Positions 42,464-51,390 of a stretch of DNA of 64,000 nt are shown one piece after another; positions within the stretch are counted from its first letter, which is position 1, and each line of letters begins with the position of its first letter. The notes under the pieces are model-generated. The model worked only from the letters and a program-made list of their open reading frames with translations. It made no database searches and was not told the origin of the DNA. A program made the translations under genes and the position numbers. The stretch spans positions 1-64,000 of the forward strand of contig NZ_JACOFR010000013.1 of assembly GCF_019455385.1 (NCBI RefSeq). The letters run 5' to 3'. This stretch comes from Bradyrhizobium sp. BR 10289. Its GTDB lineage: Bacteria; Pseudomonadota; Alphaproteobacteria; Rhizobiales; Xanthobacteraceae.

Positions 42464-43653
42464 GCGATGTGCTCCCGACCATTCCGCCCGACGCCAGCGA
42501 CAGCCTTGCGGTGCTGGAGAAGAGCCGCTCGACCGCGGAGACGTTTGGCATTCCGCTCGCCGTGCTGCTCGAGATCACCCATCGCTGTCCGCTGCAATGC
42601 CCCTATTGCTCCAATCCGGTCGAGCTCGACCGGTCGGGCAAGGAGCTGACCACAGACGAGTGGAAGAAGGTGTTGAGCGAGCTCGCCGAGATCGGCGTGC
42701 TGCAGGTGCATTTTTCGGGCGGCGAGCCGACGGCGCGGAAGGACCTCGTTGAGCTCGTGAAGCATGCCAGCGACGTCGGGCTCTACACCAACCTCATCAC
42801 CTCGGCCGTGCTGCTGACGCGCGAGCGGCTTGGCGAGCTTGCGGACGCCGGGCTCTGCCACGTGCAGATCTCTTTCCAGGGCATCGAGGAAGGCCTTGCC
42901 GATCGCGTCGCCGGCTACAAGGGCGGTCACCGCAAGAAGCTCGAAGTCGCGAAATGGACCCGCGAGCTGGACTTGCCGCTCACCGTGAACGCGGTGATGC
43001 ACCGGCAGAATTTGCATCAGCTCCCCGATATCATCCAGATGTCCATCGATCTCGACGCAGACCGGCTCGAGGTCGCCAATGTCCAGTATTACGGCTGGGC
43101 CCTGAAGAACCGCGCCGCCTTGATGCCGACGGTCGCGCAGCTCGACGAATGCACAGCCATCGTCGAGGAGGCGCGCGAGCGGCTGAAGGGCCGGCTGACC
43201 ATCGACTACGTCGTCCCCGACTATTACGCGCTGCGGCCGAAGAAATGCATGGGCGGCTGGGGCCGGCAGTTCTTCAACATCTCTCCCGCCGGCAAGGTGC
43301 TGCCCTGCCACGCCGCCGAGAGCATCACCGGACTCGACTTCCTGTCGGTGCGCTCGAACCATTCGATCGCCTGGATCTGGCAGAACTCGGATGCCTTCAA
43401 CCGCTATCGCGGCACCGGCTGGATGAAGGAGCCGTGCAAATCTTGCGAATTCCGCGAGATCGATTTCGGCGGCTGCCGCTGCCAGGCCTTTGCGCTGACG
43501 GGCGATGCCGCCAACACCGATCCGGCCTGCGCACTGTCGCCGCTGCACGAAACCATCTTCAAGCAGGCGGAAGCCGAGGCCGAGGGCGAGACCAACCGCT
43601 TCCTCTACCGCAATTTCGCCGGCGGCACTCTGGAATCCGGGAATGATGCCTGA
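42460..43653 (+). CDS. pqqE: PqqA peptide cyclase PqqE (radical SAM)
   Basis: A 397-residue radical SAM enzyme. The cluster-binding CxxxCxxC is Cys43, Cys47, Cys50 in HRCPLQCPYC. The FSGGEPTARKDL motif follows. The C-terminal SPASM domain has KKCMGGWGRQFF, LPCHAAES, CKSCEFREIDFGGCRCQAF and a final CALSP for auxiliary clusters. It forms the Glu-Tyr C-C bond in PqqA. It overlaps the downstream hydrolase gene by about 8 bases. Confidence 0.96.
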   Translation: MSDVLPTIPPDASDSLAVLEKSRSTAETFGIPLAVLLEITHRCPLQCPYCSNPVELDRSGKELTTDEWKKVLSELAEIGVLQVHFSGGEPTARKDLVELVKHASDVGLYTNLITSAVLLTRERLGELADAGLCHVQISFQGIEEGLADRVAGYKGGHRKKLEVAKWTRELDLPLTVNAVMHRQNLHQLPDIIQMSIDLDADRLEVANVQYYGWALKNRAALMPTVAQLDECTAIVEEARERLKGRLTIDYVVPDYYALRPKKCMGGWGRQFFNISPAGKVLPCHAAESITGLDFLSVRSNHSIAWIWQNSDAFNRYRGTGWMKEPCKSCEFREIDFGGCRCQAFALTGDAANTDPACALSPLHETIFKQAEAEAEGETNRFLYRNFAGGTLESGNDA

Positions 43654-44629
43654 CGCCGACGCAGGCACAGCCGCCAAACGTGCCGATCCTTTTGCCCCGC
43701 TGACCTCAGAGATGCTGGATGTCGGCGACGGCCACGAGCTCCATGTCGAGAGCGTCGGCCGCGCTGATGGCATCCCGGCCATCTATCTGCATGGCGGCCC
43801 CGGCTCCGGCTGCCAGCCCGATCACCGCCGGCTGTTCGACCCCGAGCGCATGCATGCGGTGCTGTTCGACCAGCGCGGCTGCGGCCGCAGCCGCCCCAAG
43901 GGCTCGCGCGAGCACAACACCACGGCGCATCTGATCGCGGACATGGAGAAGATCCGCGAAAAATTCGGCATCGCGCGCTGGATGCTGGTCGGCGGCTCCT
44001 GGGGCGCGACGCTGGCGCTGGCCTATGCACAGGCACATCCCGAGCGCGTCTCCGGCATTGCGCTGCGCGCCACGTTTCTGGGCACGCGAGGAGAAGTCGA
44101 GACCGCTTTCACGTCGCGCCTGTCGCAGTTCTATCCCGCGCTCTACGAGGATTTTTTGAGCGTGCTGCCGCCGGAGGAGCGCACACAGCCGGTAGCGGCC
44201 TATTATCGCCGCATCCTCGATGCCGATCCTGCCGTGCACGGACCCGCCTCGCGCGCATGGCACGACACCGAGCGCGCTCTGTCGGAGCACAAGCCCGCCA
44301 AGACGCGGCTGGACCTCGCCTCGCTGAACGTCTGGCGCACGCTGCCAGCGACGCCGTTCATGGAGGCGCATTATTTTGTCAACAATTCTTTCATGAGCGA
44401 AGACCAGCTGTTGCGAAACGCTGATCGCCTCAAAGGCATTCCCGGCATTATCGTGCAGGGCCGCTACGATCTGCTGTGCCCGCCCGAGACATCCGCGCGG
44501 CTCGCGAAAGTTTGGCCGGATTCCGAGATCAGGATCGTGGAAGAAGCCGGACATTCGCTCTATGATACCGGCGTGCGGGACGCGGTGATGAAGTCGATCG
44601 CCGACCTCGCCTCGAAGGCCGCGCGCTAA
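43646..44629 (+). CDS. pip: Prolyl iminopeptidase-like alpha/beta hydrolase
   Basis: A 327-residue S33-family peptidase. The oxyanion loop HGGPGSG is near 49-55, the nucleophile Ser118 is in VGGSWGA, and the Asp and His are in GRYDLLCPPE and EEAGHSLYD. The family removes N-terminal proline or other residues from peptides in the cytoplasm. It overlaps pqqE by 8 bases (11 if ATG 43643 is used), so it is cotranscribed with the pqq genes. No PqqF/PqqG protease is present in the window; a role in trimming processed PqqA is a reasonable inference but not shown. Confidence 0.88.
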   Translation: MPDADAGTAAKRADPFAPLTSEMLDVGDGHELHVESVGRADGIPAIYLHGGPGSGCQPDHRRLFDPERMHAVLFDQRGCGRSRPKGSREHNTTAHLIADMEKIREKFGIARWMLVGGSWGATLALAYAQAHPERVSGIALRATFLGTRGEVETAFTSRLSQFYPALYEDFLSVLPPEERTQPVAAYYRRILDADPAVHGPASRAWHDTERALSEHKPAKTRLDLASLNVWRTLPATPFMEAHYFVNNSFMSEDQLLRNADRLKGIPGIIVQGRYDLLCPPETSARLAKVWPDSEIRIVEEAGHSLYDTGVRDAVMKSIADLASKAAR

Positions 44630-44654
44630 TGCGCGGAGGAAGGACAACAAGAAA

Positions 44655-45332
44655 ATGCCGCTCATCGGAAAGGGCATGCTGCTGACGTCGATGAACATCG
44701 ACGAAGCGAACGAAGCCGATTTCAACCGCTGGTACGATCGCGAGCACCTCGAAGAGCGCGTCGCGATCGAGGGCTTCCTGGAAGCGCGGCGCTATGTCGC
44801 GCATGCCGCCAATCCCAAATATCTCTCGCTGTATTCGACGCAGACGCTGGATGTGCTCGACAGTCCCGCTTACCGCAAGGCGCTCGCCAACCAGACCGAA
44901 TGGTCGAAGCGCAACATGGCGCATTTCAAGAACATGCTGCGCGTGGTCGCGCGCATCACCATCAGCAGGGGCACCGGCCGCGGCGCCGCGCTCGGCCTGG
45001 TGCGGCTGCGCCCCACCGCCGACAATGCCGGCGCGTGGCGTGATGCACTGCAAGAAAAGCTGGCGCCAGGGACTCGCGACGGCATCATCTCGATGCATCT
45101 GCTGGAAAGCGAGCCGGAATTGTCGGGCGCAACGGCGGGCATCCCCGCCGAACGTAACGAAGGCGCGCGCGACTGGTTCGTGCTCATCGACGGCACGCAT
45201 GTCGGCGCGGTCTCGGCCGTCATTGCCGAACGCTTCACCGGCCCGGCGTCCGCGCCCTTCCCCCTGCCCGTCTCCGTCGGCACCTACTGCCTGATGTGGG
45301 ACCTCGCGAAGAGCGACATCGGGCAAGGTTGA
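44655..45332 (+). CDS. Conserved protein, function unknown (two ferredoxin-like halves)
   Basis: A 225-residue cytoplasmic protein. The N-terminal half has MNIDEANEADFNRWYDREHLEER followed by FLEARRYVAH, a pattern seen in dimeric alpha/beta-barrel proteins such as EthD or DUF4286. The second half, AALGLVRLRPTADNAGAWRD onward, looks like a repeat of the same fold. It begins 25 bases after the iminopeptidase gene and may belong to the pqq transcript. No catalytic residues are obvious. Confidence 0.7.
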   Translation: MPLIGKGMLLTSMNIDEANEADFNRWYDREHLEERVAIEGFLEARRYVAHAANPKYLSLYSTQTLDVLDSPAYRKALANQTEWSKRNMAHFKNMLRVVARITISRGTGRGAALGLVRLRPTADNAGAWRDALQEKLAPGTRDGIISMHLLESEPELSGATAGIPAERNEGARDWFVLIDGTHVGAVSAVIAERFTGPASAPFPLPVSVGTYCLMWDLAKSDIGQG

Positions 45333-45341
45333 AGTACGTTG

Positions 45342-45483
45342 CTCTCGTGTCCCGGACGCGCTGCAACGCGTAAGCGTTGCTGCGCAGAGCCGGGACCCAG
45401 CAGGCCACGCGCTTGCTGATGCGTGGGCCCCGGCTCTGCAGCGCACCGCCGAAGAGGCGCTGCGCTGCGTCCGGGGCACGAGA
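45342..45483. repeat. Intergenic palindromic repeat, family 1 (copy 3)
   Basis: CTCTCGTGTCCCGGACGCG at the left and CGCTGCGTCCGGGGCACGAG at the right, with CAGAGCCGGGACCC / GGGCCCCGGCTCTG inside. It occupies the first part of the 389-base gap 45333-45721. The rest of that gap carries AT-richer sequence and a perfect 12-base palindrome, AATGACGTCATT (45623-45634), probably the promoter region of the next operon. Confidence 0.8.
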
Positions 45484-45622
45484 CCATCGACGTGCAGAGA
45501 GCACTATATTGCACCGCACGCCTCGCGCGTGGCCGTTAATGCTGTGCGCGCTTGGCTCCCATGAAAGGCTGTGATCGCGAAAATTTGCCGTTGTACTTCG
45601 GAACGGTTCTAATAAGCTAACC

Positions 45623-45634
45623 CAATGACGTCAT
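45623..45634. promoter_or_regulatory. 12-base palindrome upstream of the oxoacid oxidoreductase operon
   Basis: AATGACGTCATT is a perfect palindrome about 90 bases upstream of the first gene. The surrounding 45585-45640 is AT-rich for this genome. It does not fit the FixK/Fnr box. It may be a regulator site; nothing more can be said. Confidence 0.3.
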
Positions 45635-45721
45635 TCAGAAACCAGATCGCCGCGCGTTAAGCGACGACAAGCTCAAAGAAAAGGCCGCCGGGTCTTTGAG
45701 CCTGCGCGGACGAGGGTAGGA

Positions 45722-47521
45722 ATGAAACCGACCGATATCGCGGCCCCCGACTACTTTCATAAAGTGGTCGATTGTCAGTGGGCCTGTCCTGCGCATACTC
45801 CCGTTCCCGAATACATCCGACTGATCGCGCAAGGCCGCTACAGCGACGCCTACATGATCAATTGGAAATCGAACGTGTTTCCCGGAATTCTGGGACGCAC
45901 CTGCGATCGTCCGTGCGAGCCGGCGTGCCGGCGCGGACGTGTCGAGGAAACGCCGGTGGCGATCTGCCGCCTGAAGCGCGTTGCCGCCGACTTCAAGGAC
46001 GACATCAAGCAGCGCCTGCCGAAGCCTGTGCCGAAGAACGGCAAGCGCGTCGCCTTCGTCGGCGGTGGCCCGGCCTCGTTGACGGTAGCGCGCGATCTCG
46101 CGCCGCTCGGCTATCATTGCACCGTGTTCGACAGCGATCCCGAAGCCGGCGGCATGATGCGCACGCAGATCCCGAAATTCCGCCTGCCCAATTCCGTCAT
46201 CGACGAGGAGACCGGCTACATCCTGGGTCTCGGCGTCGAGTTCAAGGGCGGCCACCGCATCGAGAGCATGAAGGCACTGCTTGCGGAGAAATACGACGCG
46301 ATCTTCGTCGGCTCCGGCGCGCCGCGCGGCCGTGAGCTCGACATTCCCGGGCGCAAGGAAGCAGCCGGCAATATCCATATCGGCATCGACTGGCTGTCCT
46401 CCGTCTCGTTCGGCCACACCGACAAGATCGGCAAGCGCGTGATCGTGCTCGGCGGCGGCAACACCGCGATGGATTGCTGCCGCACCGCGCGCCGCCTCGG
46501 CGGCGAGGACGTCAAGGTGATCGTACGCTCCGGCTTCGAGGAGATGAAGGCCTCGCCCTGGGAGAAGGAGGACGCGATCCACGAGGACATTCCGATCCTC
46601 AACTTCCTGGTTCCTGTGTCCTTCATCCACGACAATGGCAAGCTCACCGGCGTCACCTTCCAGAAGGTGAAAGCCGAATACGACGCCAAGGGCCGCCGCA
46701 ATCTCGTGCCGTCAGGCGAGCCCGACCAGACCTTCGAATGCGACGACGTGCTGGTCGCCGTCGGCCAGGAGAACGCCTTCCCCTGGATCGAGCCGGATTG
46801 CGGCATCGAGTTCGACAAATGGCACATGCCGAAGGTCGATCCAAAGACCTTCGCCTCGACCAACCCAAAGGTGTTCTTCGGCGGCGACGCCGCGTTCGGG
46901 CCGAAGAACATCATCTGGGCGGTGGCGCAGGGCCACGACGCCGCGCTGTCGATCCACAAGATGCTGTCAGGCGAGGACATCACCGAACGGCCGCTGCCGG
47001 AGGTGCATGTCTCCTCGCAGAAGATGGGCATCCACGAATGGAGCTATGACAACGACATCTCCATCGACAAGCGCTTCAAGGTGCCGCACCGCGACAAGGT
47101 GATCGCGCTGAAGGACATCAAAACCGAGGTCGAGCTCGGTTACGACGTCAAGCTCGCGCTCGGCGAAGCCCATCGCTGCCTGAACTGTGATGTGCAGACG
47201 GTGTTCTCGACCTCGCTCTGCATCGAGTGCGACGCCTGCGCCGATATCTGCCCGATGGATTGCATCACTTTCACCAATAACGGCGAGGAGGACGATCTGC
47301 GCCATCGCCTGAAGGCGCCCTCCTTGCATCCGGACCAGGATCTCTACGTCTCGTCCGATCTCAAGACCGGACGCGTCATGGTCAAGGACGAGGACGTCTG
47401 CCTGCATTGCGGGCTGTGCGCCGAACGCTGTCCCACCGGCGCCTGGGACATGCAGAAATATTTCATCGAGATGACCCACGCAGGTTCGACATGTCCGACA
47501 AAAAGCCGATCAGCAGCGTAA
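45722..47521 (+). CDS. FAD/Fe-S electron-transfer subunit of oxoacid oxidoreductase (GltD-like + ferredoxin)
   Basis: A 599-residue protein. The N-terminal Cys-rich helical domain has CQWACPAHTPVPEYI and ILGRTCDRPCEPACRRG. FAD- and NAD(P)-binding domains follow, as in glutamate synthase small subunit, with VAFVGGGPASLTVARDLA and VIVLGGGNTAMDCC. The C-terminal two-cluster ferredoxin has CIECDACADICPMDC and CLHCGLCAERCPTG. It probably moves electrons between NAD(P)H and the oxoacid oxidoreductase encoded next, like the 66-kDa subunit of the Azoarcus 2-oxoglutarate:NADP oxidoreductase. Its 3' end overlaps the next gene by 31 bases. Confidence 0.88.
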   Translation: MKPTDIAAPDYFHKVVDCQWACPAHTPVPEYIRLIAQGRYSDAYMINWKSNVFPGILGRTCDRPCEPACRRGRVEETPVAICRLKRVAADFKDDIKQRLPKPVPKNGKRVAFVGGGPASLTVARDLAPLGYHCTVFDSDPEAGGMMRTQIPKFRLPNSVIDEETGYILGLGVEFKGGHRIESMKALLAEKYDAIFVGSGAPRGRELDIPGRKEAAGNIHIGIDWLSSVSFGHTDKIGKRVIVLGGGNTAMDCCRTARRLGGEDVKVIVRSGFEEMKASPWEKEDAIHEDIPILNFLVPVSFIHDNGKLTGVTFQKVKAEYDAKGRRNLVPSGEPDQTFECDDVLVAVGQENAFPWIEPDCGIEFDKWHMPKVDPKTFASTNPKVFFGGDAAFGPKNIIWAVAQGHDAALSIHKMLSGEDITERPLPEVHVSSQKMGIHEWSYDNDISIDKRFKVPHRDKVIALKDIKTEVELGYDVKLALGEAHRCLNCDVQTVFSTSLCIECDACADICPMDCITFTNNGEEDDLRHRLKAPSLHPDQDLYVSSDLKTGRVMVKDEDVCLHCGLCAERCPTGAWDMQKYFIEMTHAGSTCPTKSRSAA

Positions 47522-49338
47522 ACGACTTCGTCGTCCGCTTCGCCAACGTCAACGGCTCGGGTTCGGCCAGCGCCAACGAGATGTTCGCGCGCGCGATCCT
47601 GCGCCATGGCGTACCTGTGTCCCCGCGCAACATCTTCCCCTCCAACATCCAGGGCCTGCCGACCTGGTACGAGGTGCGCGTCACCGAAGCCGGCCATCTC
47701 GGCGCCCGCGGCGGCGTCGACATGATGGTGGCGATGAATCCGCAGACCTGGGACAAGGACGTTGCCGGCATCGAGCCCGGCGGCTACCTGTTCTACGATT
47801 CCACCAAGCCGATGCCGTCCACAAAATTCCGCGACGACATCAGTGTGATCGGCGTGCCGCTGACCGCGATCACCAACTCGACCTACACCGATCCGCGCCA
47901 GCGCCAGCTGTTCAAGAACATCATCTATCTCGGCGCACTCAGTGCGCTGCTCGACATGGACCCGAAGCTGATCGAGCAGCTGATCGGCGAGCAGTACAAG
48001 GGCAAGGAGAAGCTGCTCTCCTCCAACGTCCACGCGCTGCATCTCGGCCGCGACTGGGCGCTGCAGAATTTGAAATGCCCGATCGGGCTACGGGTGAAGA
48101 AGTCCGACAAGGTCGGAGACCGCATCTTCATCGAGGGCAACAGCGCGGCTGCGCTCGGCGCCGTCTATGGCGGCGCGACGGTGTGCGCCTGGTATCCGAT
48201 CACGCCGTCATCCTCGGTGGCAGAAGCCTTCACCGCGCATTGCAAGAAGTACCGGCACGATCCTGAAACGGGCAAGGCGAAATACGCGATCGTGCAGGGC
48301 GAGGACGAGCTGGCTTCGATCGGCATCGTCATCGGCGCCTCCTGGAACGGCGCACGGGCCTTCACCGCGACCTCGGGCCCCGGCATCTCGCTGATGACCG
48401 AGTTCATCGGCCTCTCCTATTTCGCCGAGATTCCGGCCGTGATCATGAACATCCAGCGCGCCGGCCCCTCGACGGGCATGCCGACCCGCACCCAGCAATG
48501 CGACATCATCGCCTGCGCCTATGCCTCGCATGGCGACACCAAGCATGTGCTGCTGTTCCCGGAGGACCCGGCCGAGGCCTTCGAGTTCGCCGCGGCCGCC
48601 TTCGATCTCGCCGAGCGGCTCCAGACCACGATCTTCCTGATGCTCGATCTCGACATCGGCATGAATCACCGGCTCTGCCGCCCGCTGAAGTGGGACGACG
48701 CAAGGCAATATGACCGCGGCAAGATCATGACCGCCGAAATGCTGGAGGAAGGCCGCGACTTCGGCCGCTATCTCGACGTCGACGGCGACGGCATCCCCTA
48801 CCGCACCTATCCCGGCACGCATCCGACCAAAGGCTCCTACTTCACCCGCGGCACCTCGCGTGATCGCTATGCACGCTATTCCGAGGAAGGATCGGTCTAT
48901 GCCGACAACATGCAGCGGCTGGTGCGCAAGTTCGAGACCGCGCAGGACCTCGTGCCGCGGCCGCTGCAGGCCAATGCGGAACGGCCGACCAAATATGGCG
49001 TGATCTATTTCGGCTCGACCTCGCCGGCGATGGACGAGGCGATTGGTCTATTAGAGGCACGCGGGCATCAGCTCGATCGCCTGCGCATCCGCGCCTTCCC
49101 GTTCCACTCCAGCGTAGCAAGCTTCCTTGCCGAGCACGACTTCGTCTACGTGGTCGAGCAGAACCGCGACAGCCAGCTGCGCCAGCTCATCGTCAACGAG
49201 AACGGCATCGATCCGGTCCGTCTCGTGCCGATCGTACATTACGACGGCACCCCGATCACCGCCCGCTTCATCGCCAAGGCCATTGGCGACCACCAGGATC
49301 ACCTCAAGGTGACCCCGCTCCGCAAGGCCGTGTCATGA
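47491..49338 (+). CDS. korA: 2-Oxoacid:acceptor oxidoreductase, fused gamma-alpha subunit
   Basis: A 615-residue KorA-type protein. The N-terminal gamma domain (about 10-195) has VNGSGSASANEMFARAILRH. The alpha domain follows from about 220 with EGNSAAALGAVYGGATVCAW, YPITPSSSVAEAF, TSGPGISLMTEF and the AGPSTGMPTRTQQ motif. It forms the thiamine-diphosphate enzyme with the downstream beta subunit and oxidatively decarboxylates a 2-oxoacid, most likely 2-oxoglutarate. The start at 47491 lies inside the preceding gene. The substrate assignment is by family and context, not proof. Confidence 0.9.
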   Translation: MSDKKPISSVNDFVVRFANVNGSGSASANEMFARAILRHGVPVSPRNIFPSNIQGLPTWYEVRVTEAGHLGARGGVDMMVAMNPQTWDKDVAGIEPGGYLFYDSTKPMPSTKFRDDISVIGVPLTAITNSTYTDPRQRQLFKNIIYLGALSALLDMDPKLIEQLIGEQYKGKEKLLSSNVHALHLGRDWALQNLKCPIGLRVKKSDKVGDRIFIEGNSAAALGAVYGGATVCAWYPITPSSSVAEAFTAHCKKYRHDPETGKAKYAIVQGEDELASIGIVIGASWNGARAFTATSGPGISLMTEFIGLSYFAEIPAVIMNIQRAGPSTGMPTRTQQCDIIACAYASHGDTKHVLLFPEDPAEAFEFAAAAFDLAERLQTTIFLMLDLDIGMNHRLCRPLKWDDARQYDRGKIMTAEMLEEGRDFGRYLDVDGDGIPYRTYPGTHPTKGSYFTRGTSRDRYARYSEEGSVYADNMQRLVRKFETAQDLVPRPLQANAERPTKYGVIYFGSTSPAMDEAIGLLEARGHQLDRLRIRAFPFHSSVASFLAEHDFVYVVEQNRDSQLRQLIVNENGIDPVRLVPIVHYDGTPITARFIAKAIGDHQDHLKVTPLRKAVS

Positions 49339-49359
49339 TTTTGGCGCTGCTCTTTCCGT

Positions 49360-49445
49360 CGTCATGCCCGGACTTGATCCGGGCATCCACGCCTTCCTTC
49401 CTTGCCGCCAAGACGTGGATGGCCGGGACAAGCCCGGCCATGACG
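49360..49445. repeat. Palindromic repeat inside the kor operon (family 5-like)
   Basis: CGTCATGCCCGGACTTGATCC at the left and CCGGGACAAGCCCGGCCATGACGG at the right form an imperfect inverted repeat in the 130-base gap between korA and korB. It is related to the 34244 and 35899 copies. It could form an RNA hairpin between the two cistrons. Confidence 0.75.
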
Positions 49446-49468
49446 GCCTTGGGATCGCAGGTGCTCGC

Positions 49469-50524
49469 ATGACCTACATCGCAAAACCAAAGTTTCACCA
49501 TCCGGGCCTGAAGAAGAACGAGCTCGGCTACACGCATCGCGACTACGAGGGAAAAATCTCGACGCTGTGCGCCGGCTGCGGCCATGACTCAATAACGGCC
49601 TCGATCATCGAGGCCTGCTACGAGCTGTCGATCGAGCCGCATCGCGTGGCGAAGATCTCAGGCATCGGGTGCTCGTCGAAGACGCCGGACTACTTCCTCG
49701 GCAATTCGCACGGATTCAACTCCGTGCACGGCCGCATGCCGAGCGTGCTGACCGGTGCCAACCTCGCCAACCGGGACCTGATCTATCTCGGCGTCTCCGG
49801 CGACGGCGATAGCGCCTCTATCGGCTTCGGCCAGTTCGCGCATTCGATCCGGCGCGGCGTCAACATGACCTATATCGTCGAGAACAACGGCGTCTATGGC
49901 CTGACCAAGGGCCAGTTCTCGGCGACCGCCGACCGCGGCTCGAAGAGCAAGAAGGGCGTCACCAACACCGACAACGCCATCGACCTCGTCGCGATCGCGC
50001 TGCAGCTGGGCGCGACTTTCGTTGCGCGCTCGTTCTCCGGCGACAAGAGCCAGCTGGTGCCGCTGATTGCGGCGGCGATCGGCCACAAGGGCGCGTCCTT
50101 CATCGACGTCATCAGCCCCTGCATCGCCTTCAACAACCATGCCGGCTCGACCAAGAGCTTCGATTATGTCCGCGAGCACAACGACGCCGTGAACCGGCTC
50201 GACGTGCTGGTCGGCCGCGATCCCATCGCCGTGGACTACGCGCCGGGCACGGTGCAGGTGGTCGAGCAGCATGACGGCAGCAGGATCGCTTTGCGCAAGA
50301 TCGACGCCGATTACGATCCGCATGACCGGCTCGGCGCCCAGACCTTTCTCGCCAAGCACGCCGCCAAGGGTCAGATCGTCACCGGCCTCCTCTACGTCGA
50401 TCCCGATGCGGAAGACCTGCACGAGCATCTCAACACGGTCGAGACGCCGCTCAACACGCTGGAAGCGGACACGCTGTGCCCGGGCTCATCGGTGCTGGAC
50501 AAGATCAATGCCAGCCTGCGGTGA
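49469..50524 (+). CDS. korB: 2-Oxoacid:acceptor oxidoreductase, beta subunit
   Basis: A 351-residue beta subunit. The TPP/Fe-S region has STLCAGCGHDSITASI and KISGIGCSSKTPDYF; the TPP Mg motif is GVSGDGDSASIGFGQFAHSI followed by ENNGVYGLTKGQFSAT. It also has the conserved SPCIAFNNHAGSTKSF. It partners with korA. The start at 49469 (ATGACCTACATC) follows GCAGGTGC. It converges with a small membrane-protein gene. Confidence 0.92.
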   Translation: MTYIAKPKFHHPGLKKNELGYTHRDYEGKISTLCAGCGHDSITASIIEACYELSIEPHRVAKISGIGCSSKTPDYFLGNSHGFNSVHGRMPSVLTGANLANRDLIYLGVSGDGDSASIGFGQFAHSIRRGVNMTYIVENNGVYGLTKGQFSATADRGSKSKKGVTNTDNAIDLVAIALQLGATFVARSFSGDKSQLVPLIAAAIGHKGASFIDVISPCIAFNNHAGSTKSFDYVREHNDAVNRLDVLVGRDPIAVDYAPGTVQVVEQHDGSRIALRKIDADYDPHDRLGAQTFLAKHAAKGQIVTGLLYVDPDAEDLHEHLNTVETPLNTLEADTLCPGSSVLDKINASLR

Positions 50525-50531
50525 AGCATCG

Positions 50532-50619
50532 GTAGGGTGGGCAAAGCGTAGCGTGCCCACCACTTCGCAATTTACGAACAAATCGTGGGCACGGCGCGTT
50601 GCGCCTTTGCCCACCCTAC
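50532..50619. repeat. Intergenic palindromic repeat, family 7
   Basis: A perfect 15-base terminal inverted repeat, GTAGGGTGGGCAAAG (50532-50546) and CTTTGCCCACCCTAC (50605-50619), with inner arms GCGTGCCCAC / GTGGGCACGGCGC. It sits between the convergent korB and STM3941-like genes, where it could fold in both transcripts. Confidence 0.85.
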
Positions 50620-50628
50620 GGCACCGAG

Positions 50629-51204
50629 CTAATTGACGGGTTCAGGCTGGGGTTCCGTCTCTGGACGGGCCGTATAGCCCAATCGCCCGGCGGTCCAGTA
50701 TTGCTTGCAGGCCTCGAACAGCACTTCGCCGTCCATGGTCAGGCCGCCAGCGACCAGCACGCCGTCCGCCCCAATCGGCTTGTTCAGGAGCGTCAGGACG
50801 CGCTTCAGAAAACCACCTTCGAACCGCGCGGCGACGAGAGGATCGACCTGAAGCACCACGATTTTCTGGCTGCTGTACCGGAAGATCGAGATGTCCCGCA
50901 CCGATCGCCAGGAAATGGTGTCATCGGCGATCCTGGTGTCGCGAATGCCGACACGGGTGACGAAGACGACCGGCTCCCTCGACGAGATCAACGTCCAGAG
51001 CACCTTGCAGGAAGCTATGCCGAAAAACCCTGCACCGAGATAGCAGATTGCGATCTGGAACGTGGTGACGTCCCTGGCATAGTGCCAGTTGATTGCGAGC
51101 GTGGCGCACAGCAGCGTCAGCAGCAGGCCGCCTGCCAGCAGCGCGAACAGCCGCGGCAGGGAGTAGCCGATCGCAAGGTTGGGCAAGTTGTGACCTTCGG
51201 ACAT
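50629..51204 (-). CDS. STM3941-like membrane protein (paralogue of 59518-60216)
   Basis: A 191-residue protein. Two membrane helices (about 18-42 and 52-72) are followed by a soluble PH-like domain with EPVVFVTRVGIRDTRI, ISWRSVRDISIF and a C-terminal MDGEVLFEACKQYW. The start at 51204 gives MSEGHNLPNLAIGYS; the frame extends to 51261 but without a better site. The pattern of two helices then GIRDxRI matches the STM3941 family of unknown function. A second member of the same kind is encoded at 59518-60216. Confidence 0.75.
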   Translation of the reverse strand: MSEGHNLPNLAIGYSLPRLFALLAGGLLLTLLCATLAINWHYARDVTTFQIAICYLGAGFFGIASCKVLWTLISSREPVVFVTRVGIRDTRIADDTISWRSVRDISIFRYSSQKIVVLQVDPLVAARFEGGFLKRVLTLLNKPIGADGVLVAGGLTMDGEVLFEACKQYWTAGRLGYTARPETEPQPEPVN

Positions 51205-51390
51205 TTTGAGCGCCACCAGCCATTTGCAACAACCCGGGGTTACCAAAACCCCTCCTTCCAAATCATTAAGGCGGGAACCTTGCGCGAGGCTGCCGAAAGG
51301 GCGTGCCGGGAGCGCTTGAACGCGACGCTTTCGGGCCGCGACTAACCGGCAGTCGATCCTCAGATTGACGACGGTTCACACGGTGCGGTC

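Noticed and set aside
45599..45625. GGAAC upstream of the oxoacid oxidoreductase operon as an EcfG promoter
   Set aside because: No CGTT lies 16-18 bases downstream of the GGAAC, so the consensus fails.
49364..49468. Upstream extension of korB beginning MPGLDPGIH
   Set aside because: This peptide comes from the palindromic repeat, and the KorB family starts near MTYIAKPKFHHP at 49469.
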